Below, piece after piece: positions 18,886 through 28,610 of a stretch of 64,000 bases of DNA. The translations under genes and the position numbers were made by a program. The notes under the pieces were generated by a model. That model saw only the letters and a program-made list of their open reading frames with translations, had not been told where the DNA came from and ran no database searches. The stretch's first letter is position 1; every line of letters starts with the position of its first letter. This stretch comes from Pelagicoccus sp. SDUM812003 (GTDB taxonomy: Bacteria > Verrucomicrobiota > Verrucomicrobiia > Opitutales > Opitutaceae), in contig NZ_JARXHY010000014.1 of NCBI RefSeq assembly GCF_031127815.1, positions 105,707 through 169,706 of the forward strand, in the 5' to 3' direction.

Positions 18886-19221
18886 TTAGGCGTTATCAGA
18901 CAGAACGATGCGGATGTGGGACATGCGCTTCTTGCGGCGGGCTACGCCGCCACGAGCGGCAGCCTTGAAGCGCTTGAGCGCTGGGCCTTGCTCGACGGTT
19001 GCCGATTCGACGACCAGAGAGTCGCCGGAAAGGTCGTGGTTGTTTTCCGCGTTTGCGATAGCGGACTGCAGCGTCTTGGAGAGAAGGAAAGCCGACTTGC
19101 GGGGGATGAACTTGAGCAGTTCGAGAGCCGCGTTGGCATTCTTTCCACGAATCGCGCGAGCCACTTCGATCACTTTCTTAGGCGACATTCGGGCGTATTT
19201 GGTACGTGCTTGTACTTGCAT
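18886..19221 (-). CDS. rplV: 50S ribosomal protein L22
   Basis: L22, whose beta hairpin lines the exit tunnel. The 111 residues include [20 protein letters not shown] and the hairpin with [20 protein letters not shown]. No extension and no visible macrolide-resistance-type deletion in the hairpin. Between rpsS and rpsC. Confidence 0.97.
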   Translation of the reverse strand: MQVQARTKYARMSPKKVIEVARAIRGKNANAALELLKFIPRKSAFLLSKTLQSAIANAENNHDLSGDSLVVESATVEQGPALKRFKAAARGGVARRKKRMSHIRIVLSDNA

Positions 19222-19242
19222 TGCTAGGTGCTCCTTTCGCGA

Positions 19243-19506
19243 CTACTTCTTGCTGCCACCGTGGGCCTTGAAAGTGCGAGTCTGCGAGAACTCGCCCAAC
19301 TTGTGGCCAACCATGTTTTCGGTCACGTGGACAGGAATGAACATCTTGCCGTTGTGTACGTTGATGTTGAGACCGACAAACTCAGGAGTGATGGTGGAAC
19401 GGCGGGACCAGGTCTGGATCGGCTTGCGATCGTTGCTGGCTTGGGCTGCGTCTACCTTCTTCTGAAGACTGGGGTCGATGAAATATCCTTTTTTTGCTGA
19501 ACGCAT
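19243..19506 (-). CDS. rpsS: 30S ribosomal protein S19
   Basis: S19 in the 30S head, partner of S13. The 87 residues [18 protein letters not shown]...[12 protein letters not shown] have the signature [21 protein letters not shown]. Standard length and position after rplB. Confidence 0.98.
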   Translation of the reverse strand: MRSAKKGYFIDPSLQKKVDAAQASNDRKPIQTWSRRSTITPEFVGLNINVHNGKMFIPVHVTENMVGHKLGEFSQTRTFKAHGGSKK

Positions 19507-19522
19507 TTTCTCGTTTCCTCGC

Positions 19523-20377
19523 TTATCGGTTCTTCATTTTCCGTCCGTTACGGCGGACGAGGATGAGGCTGTTGCTCTCCTTGGACTTGCGACGGGTTGG
19601 GAAGCCCTTCGCGAGCTGACCCCATGGGGAAACCAGCATCTGACGACCACCGCCGCCCTTGGACTTCGCTTCACCACCACCGTTGGGGTGATCGACCGGA
19701 TTCATGACCACACCGCGAACGCGAGGACGCTTGCCGAGCCAGCGGCTACGACCCGCCTTGCCGATCACGACGTTCTTACGCTCGGCGTTGCCGACGATGC
19801 CGACGGTGGCCAGACACTTCTTGCTCACCAAACGGATTTCGCCGGACGGCATCTTGATCTGAGCGGAGTCGCCATCGATACCGATGAGTTCCACTGCGTT
19901 GCCAGCTGCGCGAGCGATCTGAGCGCCCTTGCCGGGCAGCAGCTCGACCGCGTGGATCTTGGTGGCAGGAGGGATGAATTCGAGCGGCATGGCGTTGCCT
20001 GGCTCGAAAGCGATCATCTTCTGCGATGAGAGAATGGTATCGCCTACCTTGACACCGGCGGGAGCGACCACGTAACGCTTTTCGCCATCAGCGTATGCCA
20101 AGAGGGCGATGTAAGCGCTGCGATTCGGATCGTACTCGATCGCCTGGATCTTGGCAGGGATATCGAACTTGTTGCGCTTGAAGTCGATGGAGCGGTAGAG
20201 CTGCTTGTGGCCTCCGCCGCGGCGACGCATGGTGATGCGACCGTAGCAGTTGCGACCAGCCTTTTTGCCCTTGGACTTGGTCAGAGCCTTCTCGGGGCGC
20301 TTGTTCGTGACGTCCTTAACTTGGATTGCCGCGAAGCGCTGAGTCGGGGTGACGGGATTGAAACTCTTGATAGCCAT
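19523..20377 (-). CDS. rplB: 50S ribosomal protein L2
   Basis: L2, essential for subunit association and close to the peptidyl-transferase centre. The 284 residues have the SH3-like domain ([22 protein letters not shown]) and the signature [15 protein letters not shown] with the conserved His. A small extra basic insert ([24 protein letters not shown], in part) is normal for the family. Confidence 0.98.
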   Translation of the reverse strand: MAIKSFNPVTPTQRFAAIQVKDVTNKRPEKALTKSKGKKAGRNCYGRITMRRRGGGHKQLYRSIDFKRNKFDIPAKIQAIEYDPNRSAYIALLAYADGEKRYVVAPAGVKVGDTILSSQKMIAFEPGNAMPLEFIPPATKIHAVELLPGKGAQIARAAGNAVELIGIDGDSAQIKMPSGEIRLVSKKCLATVGIVGNAERKNVVIGKAGRSRWLGKRPRVRGVVMNPVDHPNGGGEAKSKGGGGRQMLVSPWGQLAKGFPTRRKSKESNSLILVRRNGRKMKNR

Positions 20378-20397
20378 TTCGAATGATCTCCTTTGTC

Positions 20398-20688
20398 TTA
20401 TGCAGTGAGGTCGATGGCGTCACCCTGCTTGAGCGTTACGATAGCCTTCTTGAAACCGGAACCGCGAGAGGCCTTGCCAGTCTTGCGGTTGCGGCTCGGC
20501 TTGCCGACCTGATTGATTACGTTGACGCGCTTGACGGTCACATCGAAGACCTTCTCAACCGCAGCCTTGATGGAGCCCTTGTTGGCTTCCTTGAAAACTT
20601 CGAGAGTGTACTGGCCAATCTCGGAGGACTGAAGGTTGGATTTTTCAGTCAAGCGAACTGATTTGATGACTTTATCTGGCTGGATCAT
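20398..20688 (-). CDS. rplW: 50S ribosomal protein L23
   Basis: L23 at the tunnel exit, docking site for trigger factor and SRP. The 96 residues include VRLTEKSNLQSSEIGQYTLEV and RNRKTGKASRGSGFKKAIVTL. Its ATG overlaps the rplD stop in an ATGA, so the two are translationally coupled. Confidence 0.97.
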   Translation of the reverse strand: MIQPDKVIKSVRLTEKSNLQSSEIGQYTLEVFKEANKGSIKAAVEKVFDVTVKRVNVINQVGKPSRNRKTGKASRGSGFKKAIVTLKQGDAIDLTA

Positions 20689-21317
20689 TTCGAGCCTCCT
20701 TTCGCGCGCTCGATCAGCGCTTCGAGAGCTGCACGCGTTGCGATGATTGTCTTGAACTGGCAGAGTTCCGTTACGCTGATGTAGGGAGCTTCTTCCAGGG
20801 CCACGCCGGCGAGGTTGCGCAGGGCGAGGATGGCGGTGTCGGAGAATTCCTTGTCGATAACCAGCACCTTGCCTTCGGGAGCGATGCCGCGAACGAGCTT
20901 GCTGCCTTCCTTCGCCTTGGGGGCGAGGTCGAGGGATTCGATGACAACGATCGACTCGTCAGCGACGCGATCGAAAAGAGCGCGGCTGAACGCGAGGGAT
21001 TTCACCTTCTTGTTGATCTTCTTGGAGTAGTCGCGAGGACGTGGGCCGAAGACGATACCGCCGCCAACCCAGATTGGGGAGCGATTGGAGCCGGCGCGAG
21101 CGCGGCCGGTGCCCTTCTGGCGCCAGGGCTTCTTGCCACCGCCGCGGACTTCGCCGCGAGTCTTGGTGCTAGCGCTGCCTTGACGATTGTTCGCCGCCTG
21201 AGCGACGACGACTTCCTTGACAGCCTGTACGCCCTTGTCGTCTTCGAAAACGGGAAGTCCTTCGAATTCCGCTTCGCCGTTGGCGCTGCCGTCGTTGTTG
21301 AAAAGTTTAAGCTTCAT
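20685..21317 (-). CDS. rplD: 50S ribosomal protein L4
   Basis: L4 reaches into the exit tunnel. The 210 residues contain the tunnel loop signature [21 protein letters not shown] and [19 protein letters not shown]. In E. coli L4 is the autogenous repressor of the S10 operon. The N-terminus is a little long ([21 protein letters not shown]), which may be lineage-specific. Between rplC and rplW. Confidence 0.97.
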   Translation of the reverse strand: MKLKLFNNDGSANGEAEFEGLPVFEDDKGVQAVKEVVVAQAANNRQGSASTKTRGEVRGGGKKPWRQKGTGRARAGSNRSPIWVGGGIVFGPRPRDYSKKINKKVKSLAFSRALFDRVADESIVVIESLDLAPKAKEGSKLVRGIAPEGKVLVIDKEFSDTAILALRNLAGVALEEAPYISVTELCQFKTIIATRAALEALIERAKGGSK

Positions 21318-21334
21318 GGTCGATCAGTCCTCCC

Positions 21335-21973
21335 TTATTTCTTGGCCTTGATCGCGGAGCGGATCATGACGGTGTCGCCATTGGCGCCCGGCACGCTGCC
21401 CTTGACCAAAATGAGGTTCTTCTCGGCGTCGATCTGAACGATTTCGAGATTTTGAATAGTGCGTTGCTTGGCGCCCATGTGACCTGGCATCTTCTGGTTC
21501 TTGAAAACGTGTCCTGGCCATTGGCAGAGACCGATAGAACCGATGCGGCGGTGGAACATGGAGCCGTGAGAAGCGGGACCGCCCTTGGTGTTGAAACGCT
21601 TCATAACACCGGCGAAGCCCTTACCCTTGGTGGCGCCGATCACGTCGACCTTCTTGCCGACTTCGAACTTGCTCACGTCGAGCACGTTGCCTGGGTTCGC
21701 TTCGATAGCGTCTGCGCTGCGCACCTCGCGAATGATGCGGGGAGCGTTGGCGACGCCAGCTTTCTTAGCATGGCCAAGAGCCGCCTTGCTGGCGTTCTTG
21801 TCCTTCTTGGCGCCGAAACCGATCTGGATGGCATTGTATCCGTCGGATTCGACTGTCTTGACTTGGAGAACCGGGCAGGGACCAGCCTGCAGCACGGTGA
21901 CAGGAACAACCTCGTTGTCGCTGCCATAAACCTGGGTCATGCCCAGCTTTTTGCCTAATAGCGTATAGTTCAT
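21335..21973 (-). CDS. rplC: 50S ribosomal protein L3
   Basis: L3, an early assembly protein at the peptidyl-transferase centre. The 212 residues include LLGKKLGMTQVYG, KGKGFAGVMKRFNTKGGPASHG and FHRRIGSIG. The C-terminal region is standard (MGAKQRTIQNLEIVQIDAEKN, in part). It follows rpsJ after a 105-base gap that holds two hairpins. Confidence 0.98.
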   Translation of the reverse strand: MNYTLLGKKLGMTQVYGSDNEVVPVTVLQAGPCPVLQVKTVESDGYNAIQIGFGAKKDKNASKAALGHAKKAGVANAPRIIREVRSADAIEANPGNVLDVSKFEVGKKVDVIGATKGKGFAGVMKRFNTKGGPASHGSMFHRRIGSIGLCQWPGHVFKNQKMPGHMGAKQRTIQNLEIVQIDAEKNLILVKGSVPGANGDTVMIRSAIKAKK

Positions 21974-21990
21974 AGTTCTAAGAGGTAGGT

Positions 21991-22051
21991 GAAGGCGGCT
22001 GCCTTCGTTTTTATTAGACCCACATTAGCGCCCGACCTTCGTGGTCAGGCG
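21991..22051 (-). promoter_or_regulatory. Two hairpins between rpsJ and rplC (possible r-protein control element)
   Basis: Hairpin 1 (22029-22051) has arms of 4+4 pairs, CGCC/GGCG and GACC/GGTC, with one mismatch and a TTCGT loop. Hairpin 2 (21991-22006) has the six-pair stem GAAGGC/GCCTTC with a four-base loop. They lie in the only long gap between rpsJ and rplC, where an autogenous L3/L4 target would be reasonable. The role is inferred. On the plus strand hairpin 2 is followed by GTTTTTATT, so it could instead stop antisense transcription. Confidence 0.35.
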
Positions 22052-22078
22052 AAATTCTGTCTGTTAGGTGTCGCTCTC

Positions 22079-22387
22079 TTAAACGTTGATGGTGATGTCG
22101 ACGCCGGAAGGAAGGTTGAGCTTCTTCAGTTCGTCAACTGTTTGAGCAGTTGGCTCGATAATATCCAGCAAGCGCTTGTGCGTGCGGATTTCGAATTGCT
22201 CCATGGACTTCTTGTCCACGTGAGGGGAGCGGTTAACGGAAACCTTCTCGATTCGCGTCGGAAGCGGCACGGGGCCCGATACGCGAGCGCCGGAGCGCTT
22301 TGCGGTATCCACGATTTCTGACGCGGACTGATCGATCACTCGATAGTCGAAACCTTGAAGTCTGATGCGGATTTTTTGTCCAGTCAT
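22079..22387 (-). CDS. rpsJ: 30S ribosomal protein S10
   Basis: S10 of the 30S head; as NusE it also joins antitermination complexes. The 102 residues include [42 protein letters not shown] (in part) and [12 protein letters not shown]. It comes directly after fusA (24-base gap), so the S10 genes continue the str operon without tufA between. Confidence 0.98.
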   Translation of the reverse strand: MTGQKIRIRLQGFDYRVIDQSASEIVDTAKRSGARVSGPVPLPTRIEKVSVNRSPHVDKKSMEQFEIRTHKRLLDIIEPTAQTVDELKKLNLPSGVDITINV

Positions 22388-22411
22388 GTTCGTTCGGTAG
22401 AAAGTTGCGGC

Positions 22412-24559
22412 CTAGTAAAGCAAGCCTTGGTTCACAATGGTTTGGAGGACGTTTGCTGGAACCTGCTCGAAGTGAGACGGCTCCATTGTGTAACTTGCAC
22501 GGCCCTTGGAGAGGGAGCGTACATCCGTCGCGTAGCCGAACATGGTTTCGAGCGGCACGCTGGCGGATATGATCGCGAGGTCACCTTTCGCTTCCATATT
22601 CTGGATATGGCCGCGACGGCGATTGAGGTCGCCGATGACGTCGCCTTGAAATTCGTCTGGAGTGGAGACTTCCACCTTCATGATGGGCTCGAGCAGGACT
22701 GCTCCCGCTTTTTGCAAAGCGTCCTTGAGGGCGAAAATGCCCGCCATCTTGAAAGCGGCCTCGGAGGAGTCCACTTCGTGAAAGGAGCCGTCGAGAATGC
22801 GTACTTTGATGTCAACGACAGGATAGCTGGCCACCACGCCGTTGCGGCAGGCTTCCTTGATGCCATCCATGGTGGGCTTGATGAATTCCTTGGGAATGGA
22901 GCCGCCCACGATCTCGTTGACGACCTCGATGCCCTTCCCTGCTTCCTGCGGCTCGATTTCGATAACGGCATGACCGTACTGGCCCTTGCCGCCGGACTGG
23001 CGGATGAACTTGCCCTCGCCCGGAGCCTTCTTGGTGATGGTTTCGCGGTACGCGATCTGCGGCTTGCCAGAGTTGGCGCCGACCTTGAACTCGCGGAACA
23101 GACGATCGCGAATGATTTCCAGGTGCAGTTCGCCCATACCGGAAATGATCGTCTGGCCCGTCTCCTCGTTGGTCTTCACCACGAACGTCGGATCCTCCTC
23201 GGAGAGGCGACCGAGACCGAGCGACATCTTCTCCTGGTCGGCCTTGGTCTTCGGCTCGATGGACATGGAGATGACCGGCTCGGGGAACGTGGGAGGTTCG
23301 AGGGCTACATCGTATGACTTGTCGGCCAAAGTATCGCCCGTCGCCACATTCTTGATACCAACCAAAGCGCAGATATCGCCAGAGCGAACCACCTCGAGGT
23401 CCTCGCGCGTGTCGGCTTTCATTTGCAGAATGCGACTCACGCGCTCGCTCTTGCGGGTACGCGGGTTGTAGAGAACGTCGCCCTTTTTGATGGTACCGCT
23501 GTATACTCTGATGAATACCAGTTTTCCGACGTAGGGATCGCTCCAAAGCTTGAAGGCCAAGGCGCTGGATTTGCCGGCGTCATCGGCTTCGATGTCGACC
23601 AGGCTTTCGTCGTCGGCATGGCCAACCATCGGCGGCATGTCTAGCGGGCTCGGAAGGTAGTTGACCACCGCGTCGAGCACGCTCTGCACGCCCTTGTTCT
23701 TGAAAGCGGATCCAGGAATGACACCAACGAACTTAAGAGCGATCGTCGCCTTGCGGATGGCCAGCACCAGCTTCTCGACAGTGATCTCCTCTCCGCCCAA
23801 GTAAGCTTCGGCCAGTTCGTCGTCATGTTCGGCTACCGCCTCGATGAGCGACTCGCGAGCGGCGGCGACTTCCTCAGCCATGTCGGCGGGAATATCGATA
23901 TCGATGGTGTTCACGCCCATGGGGTCCGATTCGTCGAAGCGAAACGCCTTGTTGCGCACCAGGTCGACGAGTCCGGAGAAGCCCTCTTCCGCCCCAATGT
24001 TCAGGAAAAGCGGATGAGCGTTGGCTCCGAGCTTCTTGCGCATGTCCTCGACCGCGCCCATGAAGTTGGCGCCGATGCGGTCCATCTTGTTGATGAACGC
24101 GATGCGCGGCACCTTGTACTTGTCCGCCTGACGCCAGACCGTTTCGGACTGAGGCTGCACGCCTGCGACGGCGCAGAAAACAGCCACCGCTCCGTCGAGA
24201 ACGCGCAGCGAGCGCTCTACCTCAGCGGTGAAATCGACATGCCCCGGGGTGTCTATGATGTTGATCAGGTGATCAACGTTCTCAAGGGGGCCAAAGCGGG
24301 CTTTCCAATGACAGGAAATGGCGGCGGAGGTGATAGTGATCCCGCGCTCGCGCTCCTGCTCCATGAAGTCCGTGACCGCGTTGCCGTCGTGGACTTCACC
24401 GATTTTATGAACAACGCCCGTGTAATAGAGGATTCGTTCCGTAGTCGTGGTCTTCCCGGCATCGATATGCGCTGCAATACCGATGTTACGCATCCACTCC
24501 ATCGGCACCGGTCTGTCGGCGCCGTTTCGTGGCGAATGCTCTGTGAGGGAGACTGACAT
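22412..24559 (-). CDS. fusA: Elongation factor G
   Basis: GTPase that drives translocation. The 715 residues have the normal G motifs: AHIDAGKT, the switch [21 protein letters not shown] and NKMD. Domains II to V are complete, ending [20 protein letters not shown]. Unlike EF-Tu in this genome, its switch I has the ordinary RGITI. The start at 24559 gives an N-terminus slightly longer than average ([25 protein letters not shown], in part). Between rpsG and rpsJ. Confidence 0.98.
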   Translation of the reverse strand: MSVSLTEHSPRNGADRPVPMEWMRNIGIAAHIDAGKTTTTERILYYTGVVHKIGEVHDGNAVTDFMEQERERGITITSAAISCHWKARFGPLENVDHLINIIDTPGHVDFTAEVERSLRVLDGAVAVFCAVAGVQPQSETVWRQADKYKVPRIAFINKMDRIGANFMGAVEDMRKKLGANAHPLFLNIGAEEGFSGLVDLVRNKAFRFDESDPMGVNTIDIDIPADMAEEVAAARESLIEAVAEHDDELAEAYLGGEEITVEKLVLAIRKATIALKFVGVIPGSAFKNKGVQSVLDAVVNYLPSPLDMPPMVGHADDESLVDIEADDAGKSSALAFKLWSDPYVGKLVFIRVYSGTIKKGDVLYNPRTRKSERVSRILQMKADTREDLEVVRSGDICALVGIKNVATGDTLADKSYDVALEPPTFPEPVISMSIEPKTKADQEKMSLGLGRLSEEDPTFVVKTNEETGQTIISGMGELHLEIIRDRLFREFKVGANSGKPQIAYRETITKKAPGEGKFIRQSGGKGQYGHAVIEIEPQEAGKGIEVVNEIVGGSIPKEFIKPTMDGIKEACRNGVVASYPVVDIKVRILDGSFHEVDSSEAAFKMAGIFALKDALQKAGAVLLEPIMKVEVSTPDEFQGDVIGDLNRRRGHIQNMEAKGDLAIISASVPLETMFGYATDVRSLSKGRASYTMEPSHFEQVPANVLQTIVNQGLLY

Positions 24560-24594
24560 TTACAAAGAACAAAACAGTAGGCCGGGAGCGGAAA

Positions 24595-25068
24595 CTACCA
24601 GCGTAGGTGCGCGAAAGCGCGGTTGGATTGAGCCATCTTGTGGGTATCTTCCTTCTTCTTCACGACCGAGCCGGTATTGTTGTAGGCATCGACGATTTCG
24701 GAAGCCAGCGCGTCCTTCATAGGAAGACCGCGGCGGGAATTGGCTGCGTTCACGATCCAGCGAAACGCGAGCGATTCCTGGCGATCGTAGGAAATTTCGA
24801 CCGGCACCTGATAGGTGGCGCCACCGACGCGGCGGCTCTTGACCTCGAGGCGAGGACGGGCGTTTTCCAAGGCACCGAGAAGGAGATCGATAGGATCGCC
24901 CTTGCCGAGCTTTTCGGAAACCTTTTCGAAAGCCGAGTATACGATGCGCTCCGCGACCGTCTTCTTACCATCGCGCATGACGGTGTTAACGAGGCGACCC
25001 ACGAGGGTGCTGCCGTAACGAGCGTCCGGCTTGGCTGGTCTTTTATTAGCTCTTCTGCGACGAGACAT
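24595..25068 (-). CDS. rpsG: 30S ribosomal protein S7
   Basis: S7 nucleates the 3' domain of 16S rRNA and in E. coli represses the str operon. The 157 residues start [20 protein letters not shown] and include VVGG-like [14 protein letters not shown] and [21 protein letters not shown]. Typical length. It follows rpsL by 13 bases. Confidence 0.98.
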   Translation of the reverse strand: MSRRRRANKRPAKPDARYGSTLVGRLVNTVMRDGKKTVAERIVYSAFEKVSEKLGKGDPIDLLLGALENARPRLEVKSRRVGGATYQVPVEISYDRQESLAFRWIVNAANSRRGLPMKDALASEIVDAYNNTGSVVKKKEDTHKMAQSNRAFAHLRW

Positions 25069-25081
25069 GATCTAAAACTCC

Positions 25082-25462
25082 TTATTTCTTTTCCTTGGGG
25101 CGCTTCACTCCGTACTTGGAGCGGCTGCGACGACGCTTATCAACACCCTGAGCGTCGAGCGTACCACGAACGATGTGGTAGCGAACACCAGGAAGGTCCT
25201 TAACACGACCACCGCGAACGAGTACGATGCTGTGCTCCTGAAGGTTGTGACCTTCGTCCGGAATATAAGCGATGACTTCGTATCCGTTGGTCAGACGCAC
25301 CTTTGCCACTTTACGAATAGCGGAATTCGGCTTCTTAGGCGTACGGGTCATGACCTGTACACACACGCCACGACGAAACGGGTTTGCTTCAAGGGCACGT
25401 GACTTGGACTTGGCCTTGATCACTTTGCGTCCCTTTCGAACTAGCTGATTAATAGTAGGCAT
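25082..25462 (-). CDS. rpsL: 30S ribosomal protein S12
   Basis: S12 in the decoding centre. The 126 residues contain [20 protein letters not shown], where the Lys in PKKP is the usual streptomycin-sensitive residue, and [17 protein letters not shown]. First gene of the long ribosomal block; its promoter should lie in the 302 bases upstream. Confidence 0.98.
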   Translation of the reverse strand: MPTINQLVRKGRKVIKAKSKSRALEANPFRRGVCVQVMTRTPKKPNSAIRKVAKVRLTNGYEVIAYIPDEGHNLQEHSIVLVRGGRVKDLPGVRYHIVRGTLDAQGVDKRRRSRSKYGVKRPKEKK

Positions 25463-25764
25463 GGTGAGAAATTTTGAGAAAAGAGCGTGAACGTATCGTT
25501 TGAAGGTGGTTCGGCAAGAATTTTCTGCCGAAAAAAGATCAAAAAGCAGAACTCGTCCTCAACGGGCCGAATCTGCTTCTTTCCAGATCGCTTTGGGCGG
25601 AAAACTCTGGGGGAGTCTCCTATGGAGCCGAAAAAATAAAGGGCGAGTTGTTTGATGCGCCCCACGGGCAACATCAAGCACAATAGTGCCCGAAACGCAG
25701 AAATTAGCGCGAATACGTAACCTCGGCAGGCCTGCTGATCGAAAAGCCTAGGTCCAGAGCTCCG
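25463..25764 (-). other. Leader region of the ribosomal block
   Basis: Between the Hsp70 stop and rpsL, 302 bases carry no convincing gene. A five-pair hairpin (CGGCA/TGCCG, loop GAAAATTCT) lies about 50 bases before the rpsL start. A loose inverted repeat CGGGCA/TGCCCG at 25659-25692 may end the Hsp70 transcript. AT-rich patches are present, but no -35/-10 pair with good spacing stands out, so the promoter is not placed. Confidence 0.4.
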
Positions 25765-28461
25765 TCAGTCCAATACCAGCCCGACTGGCAGGGCTTCGCC
25801 AAAGCTAGCCGCTTGATCTCCGCGCGAGATGGGAACGTACTCCCGCAGCGCCTGCAAACGCCCGGGTCCGACCCCGCTCTTTTCGAGCTTGGAAACGATT
25901 TTTCGGCTGGCGCCTTTCGACAGGTCCAGAGCCCGCTCGTCAACCTTGCGAGCGGCGGACAGAAACAGCGGCAGCGCCTGAGCGAAACGACTATCCTGCC
26001 AATCGAATCGTTTGAGCAAGTCGTAGAGCTCCTCCACTCGCTTCGGCGGCATGACTCGATCCGGCCCGGCCCGGAAGGGCGCGCGACTGAGCAGCGGTCC
26101 CAAGCCGCCCAAGACCGCTTCCACATGCTGGTCCTCTGCCAACGCCTCGCGCAACCGCTGCTCGAGGTCGCGAAAGAGCAGCTGCTTGCGCTCGAGATCC
26201 ACCTTTTCCAGGCAGCCCAGAAGGCGAATTCGTTCCGCCGAAGCCCGGGGACTCGATCGCAATGCAGCGAGCTCGGTATCGAACACACGGCTTTGCTCCG
26301 CCTCCTCCAGGCCGGCAACCACCCGCCTCAGCATGATGAGACGCTGCACCTCCACCCGAGCGGAGGACACGGCGCTTTCCGAGCCCCATCGCGAAAGACG
26401 CAAGACCCGCTGCTCGTCCTCCGCAAATCCAAACCCCGGCCGCAACAAGTATCCAGCCAACTGCAGCCACGTCTCGAGGTAGGCCTCGCTGCGGTGTCCG
26501 AGTCCATCCGCGTCTTCCAAAACTGCGAACAAGCGACGGGCCGTCGGCAGATTCCACTCGTGTTTAGGAGCCCCAAGAGCCCGCTCCACCTCCTTATATA
26601 CCTGCGACGCCTTGATCGCCCCGCCCCGTCCTTGCTTGAGTTTGCCCTCCAAGGCCCGGATCCCTTTTTCGATTCGATCGGAAACGCTCAAAATCTCAGG
26701 CCCCATCGCCGGAGCCGGCTCGCTCCGATCGGCCTCGGAACGCAAATTGAAGGACAACGGCCAGCCGCCCGGACAGGACTCCTCCTTCGATTCGCAGGAA
26801 ATGGTAAGCACCCCCAGCTCGTTCACCTGCGATCGCAGCGAAACCGCTACCCACTGCTCATCAGGCGCTTCAGGCGCCTCGATCTTGGCTTGCAGGACGG
26901 GCAAGGAATGGAATCCCCCCTTTTCGTACCGCACCACGGCCCCAGAGGAATCCTCTTTTCGCTCGGCGCCCTGAAAGGCGGAGAAGCTCGCGCGTCGGTT
27001 GGTGCGAAGACGCAGGCCTTGCAACTCCACTTCGACGCTCGCCCCGACCGCAGTCCCTTTGGGTAAAACGCACAGCAAGCTTCGCTCCTGATCCGTCGAA
27101 GAACCGATTTCCAGGTAAACCGCTCGAGGGGTTCGGGCCGAAATCCGACGCCTCCCTTTAGCCAGCAGAGCCCCGTAGCTCGCGGCGCCGCGGGCCACCG
27201 CCAAATCCCTTTCCGCGTTGCCGAGCTCTCTTGGCGCCGCCCCGTCGTACCACCGGGCGAAGCTTTCCAGCAACCGCTTCCTGACCACAGGCGCCATCAA
27301 GCTGCCCCCGTTGAAGAGCACCTGATCCACGCGAGGTCGCCCTTGCAGGAACTCCGCCAGATGCCGCGTCACCGCGCAGTCGGCCGCGTAGGGCAGTCCC
27401 CACTCCAGCAGGCCGCTCGAAGAGCGGTCCGCCCGGGAATCGGCGGAGCAGAGCGGATAAAAGCCCTCCAGGAGGAGTTTGCGCACGTCGCTAGCGGAAA
27501 CCACCGTGGTCAGACTGCCCGCGAACAACCCGGAACCTCGACTGGGCAAGGAAACGGTCAACGACTCGTCGTCACTGTCCTGCGAGGAAAAGCAGCGCTC
27601 CTTCAAGTCGCGAGCTCGGCTGATCAAATAGGACCATTGGTCGGAGCTCAGTTCCTCGCCGTTTGGCGACAGTTCGGTTTCCAAAGCGTGAGCTAGCGCC
27701 AGATCGATATTGTCGCCGCCGAGCAGCAGGTGTTCGCTCACCGCGACGCGCTCGATTTGGCGGCGTCCGGTTTCCGACGACAGTTCGCCGACGCGAAAGA
27801 GGCTGAAATCCGACGTGCCGCCGCCCACGTCCACCACCAGGACGCACTCTCCCTCGCCGAGAACCGATCCGCCCTCGCCGACCGATTCGAGGTGTCGGTA
27901 AAACGCCGCCTGCGGCTCCTCCAGCAGGCGAGTTCCCTCCGCAAACCCCGCCAGCTTCGCCGCTTCCAAGGTCGCCGCTTGCGACGCGACATCGAAGGAA
28001 GCTGGCACGGTGATGGTGATCTGTTGCTCGTCAAACGGCGCGTCCGAGCCGAAACGGCCTTCCCACGCGTCCTTCAAAAACGCCAACAGACGGGACGACG
28101 CCTCCAGCGGTGACAGCTTCTCGGCGTCGGGCACGATGGGAGACTTCCACGGAAGTATCTTCGCGTCGGGGCGAACCGCGTGCTGGCAGAGCCACGATTT
28201 CGCGGAGTGGGCGACCAGTCGCGGACTGTCGTAGAACCGGTTGCGAGCGAAGAGGCCAAGCTCCCAGCGAGCAGGCCCGGCTTCGCCGGCCACCCGAACC
28301 AGAAACGACGGCAAGGTCGAACGTGAAACCAGCGTATTGAGCTCCTCGCGCTGCTCGATCGGCAGGACTTGCGACACCGCGCCCTCCTCGCCCAACGCCA
28401 CGTAAGCGAGGGCGCAGTTGGTAGTACCGAGGTCGATGCCGATGCTATAACGAGAACTCAT
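25765..28461 (-). CDS. Divergent Hsp70 protein with C-terminal DUF3731-like region
   Basis: I take the ATG at 28461 (898 residues, MSSRYSIGIDLGTTN); upstream in-frame codons add 18 unmatched residues. The actin-like ATPase is intact: IGIDLGTTNCA at 7-17, SAKSWL near 86, EEPQAAFY at 181, DVGGGTSDFS at 211-220 and NGGS at 384-387. After a short beta region, the last 270 or so residues are helical with WLQLAGYLLRPGFGF, which I recall as typical of DUF3731. There is no EEVD-type tail and no DnaK lid. Probably an ATP-dependent chaperone-like partner of the smaller Hsp70 149 bases upstream. Substrate unknown. Confidence 0.85.
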   Translation of the reverse strand: MSSRYSIGIDLGTTNCALAYVALGEEGAVSQVLPIEQREELNTLVSRSTLPSFLVRVAGEAGPARWELGLFARNRFYDSPRLVAHSAKSWLCQHAVRPDAKILPWKSPIVPDAEKLSPLEASSRLLAFLKDAWEGRFGSDAPFDEQQITITVPASFDVASQAATLEAAKLAGFAEGTRLLEEPQAAFYRHLESVGEGGSVLGEGECVLVVDVGGGTSDFSLFRVGELSSETGRRQIERVAVSEHLLLGGDNIDLALAHALETELSPNGEELSSDQWSYLISRARDLKERCFSSQDSDDESLTVSLPSRGSGLFAGSLTTVVSASDVRKLLLEGFYPLCSADSRADRSSSGLLEWGLPYAADCAVTRHLAEFLQGRPRVDQVLFNGGSLMAPVVRKRLLESFARWYDGAAPRELGNAERDLAVARGAASYGALLAKGRRRISARTPRAVYLEIGSSTDQERSLLCVLPKGTAVGASVEVELQGLRLRTNRRASFSAFQGAERKEDSSGAVVRYEKGGFHSLPVLQAKIEAPEAPDEQWVAVSLRSQVNELGVLTISCESKEESCPGGWPLSFNLRSEADRSEPAPAMGPEILSVSDRIEKGIRALEGKLKQGRGGAIKASQVYKEVERALGAPKHEWNLPTARRLFAVLEDADGLGHRSEAYLETWLQLAGYLLRPGFGFAEDEQRVLRLSRWGSESAVSSARVEVQRLIMLRRVVAGLEEAEQSRVFDTELAALRSSPRASAERIRLLGCLEKVDLERKQLLFRDLEQRLREALAEDQHVEAVLGGLGPLLSRAPFRAGPDRVMPPKRVEELYDLLKRFDWQDSRFAQALPLFLSAARKVDERALDLSKGASRKIVSKLEKSGVGPGRLQALREYVPISRGDQAASFGEALPVGLVLD

Positions 28462-28610
28462 TCCGCTAAACCGTTTAGGCCACAAAGAATTCTGCACTGC
28501 TAGCCTGCCTAACAAGGCAGGTCATCCGGAGGTTCGTTCTCCGTGCTTTTTCGTGGCCAAATCTCCCTTTCAATCGCTTCGTGATTTTCGTGTCCTGAGC
28601 AGGCATATGA

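Noticed and set aside
25441..25683. 80-residue minus frame in front of rpsL
   Set aside because: It overlaps the rpsL start out of phase and has no family look; the region is better read as operon leader.
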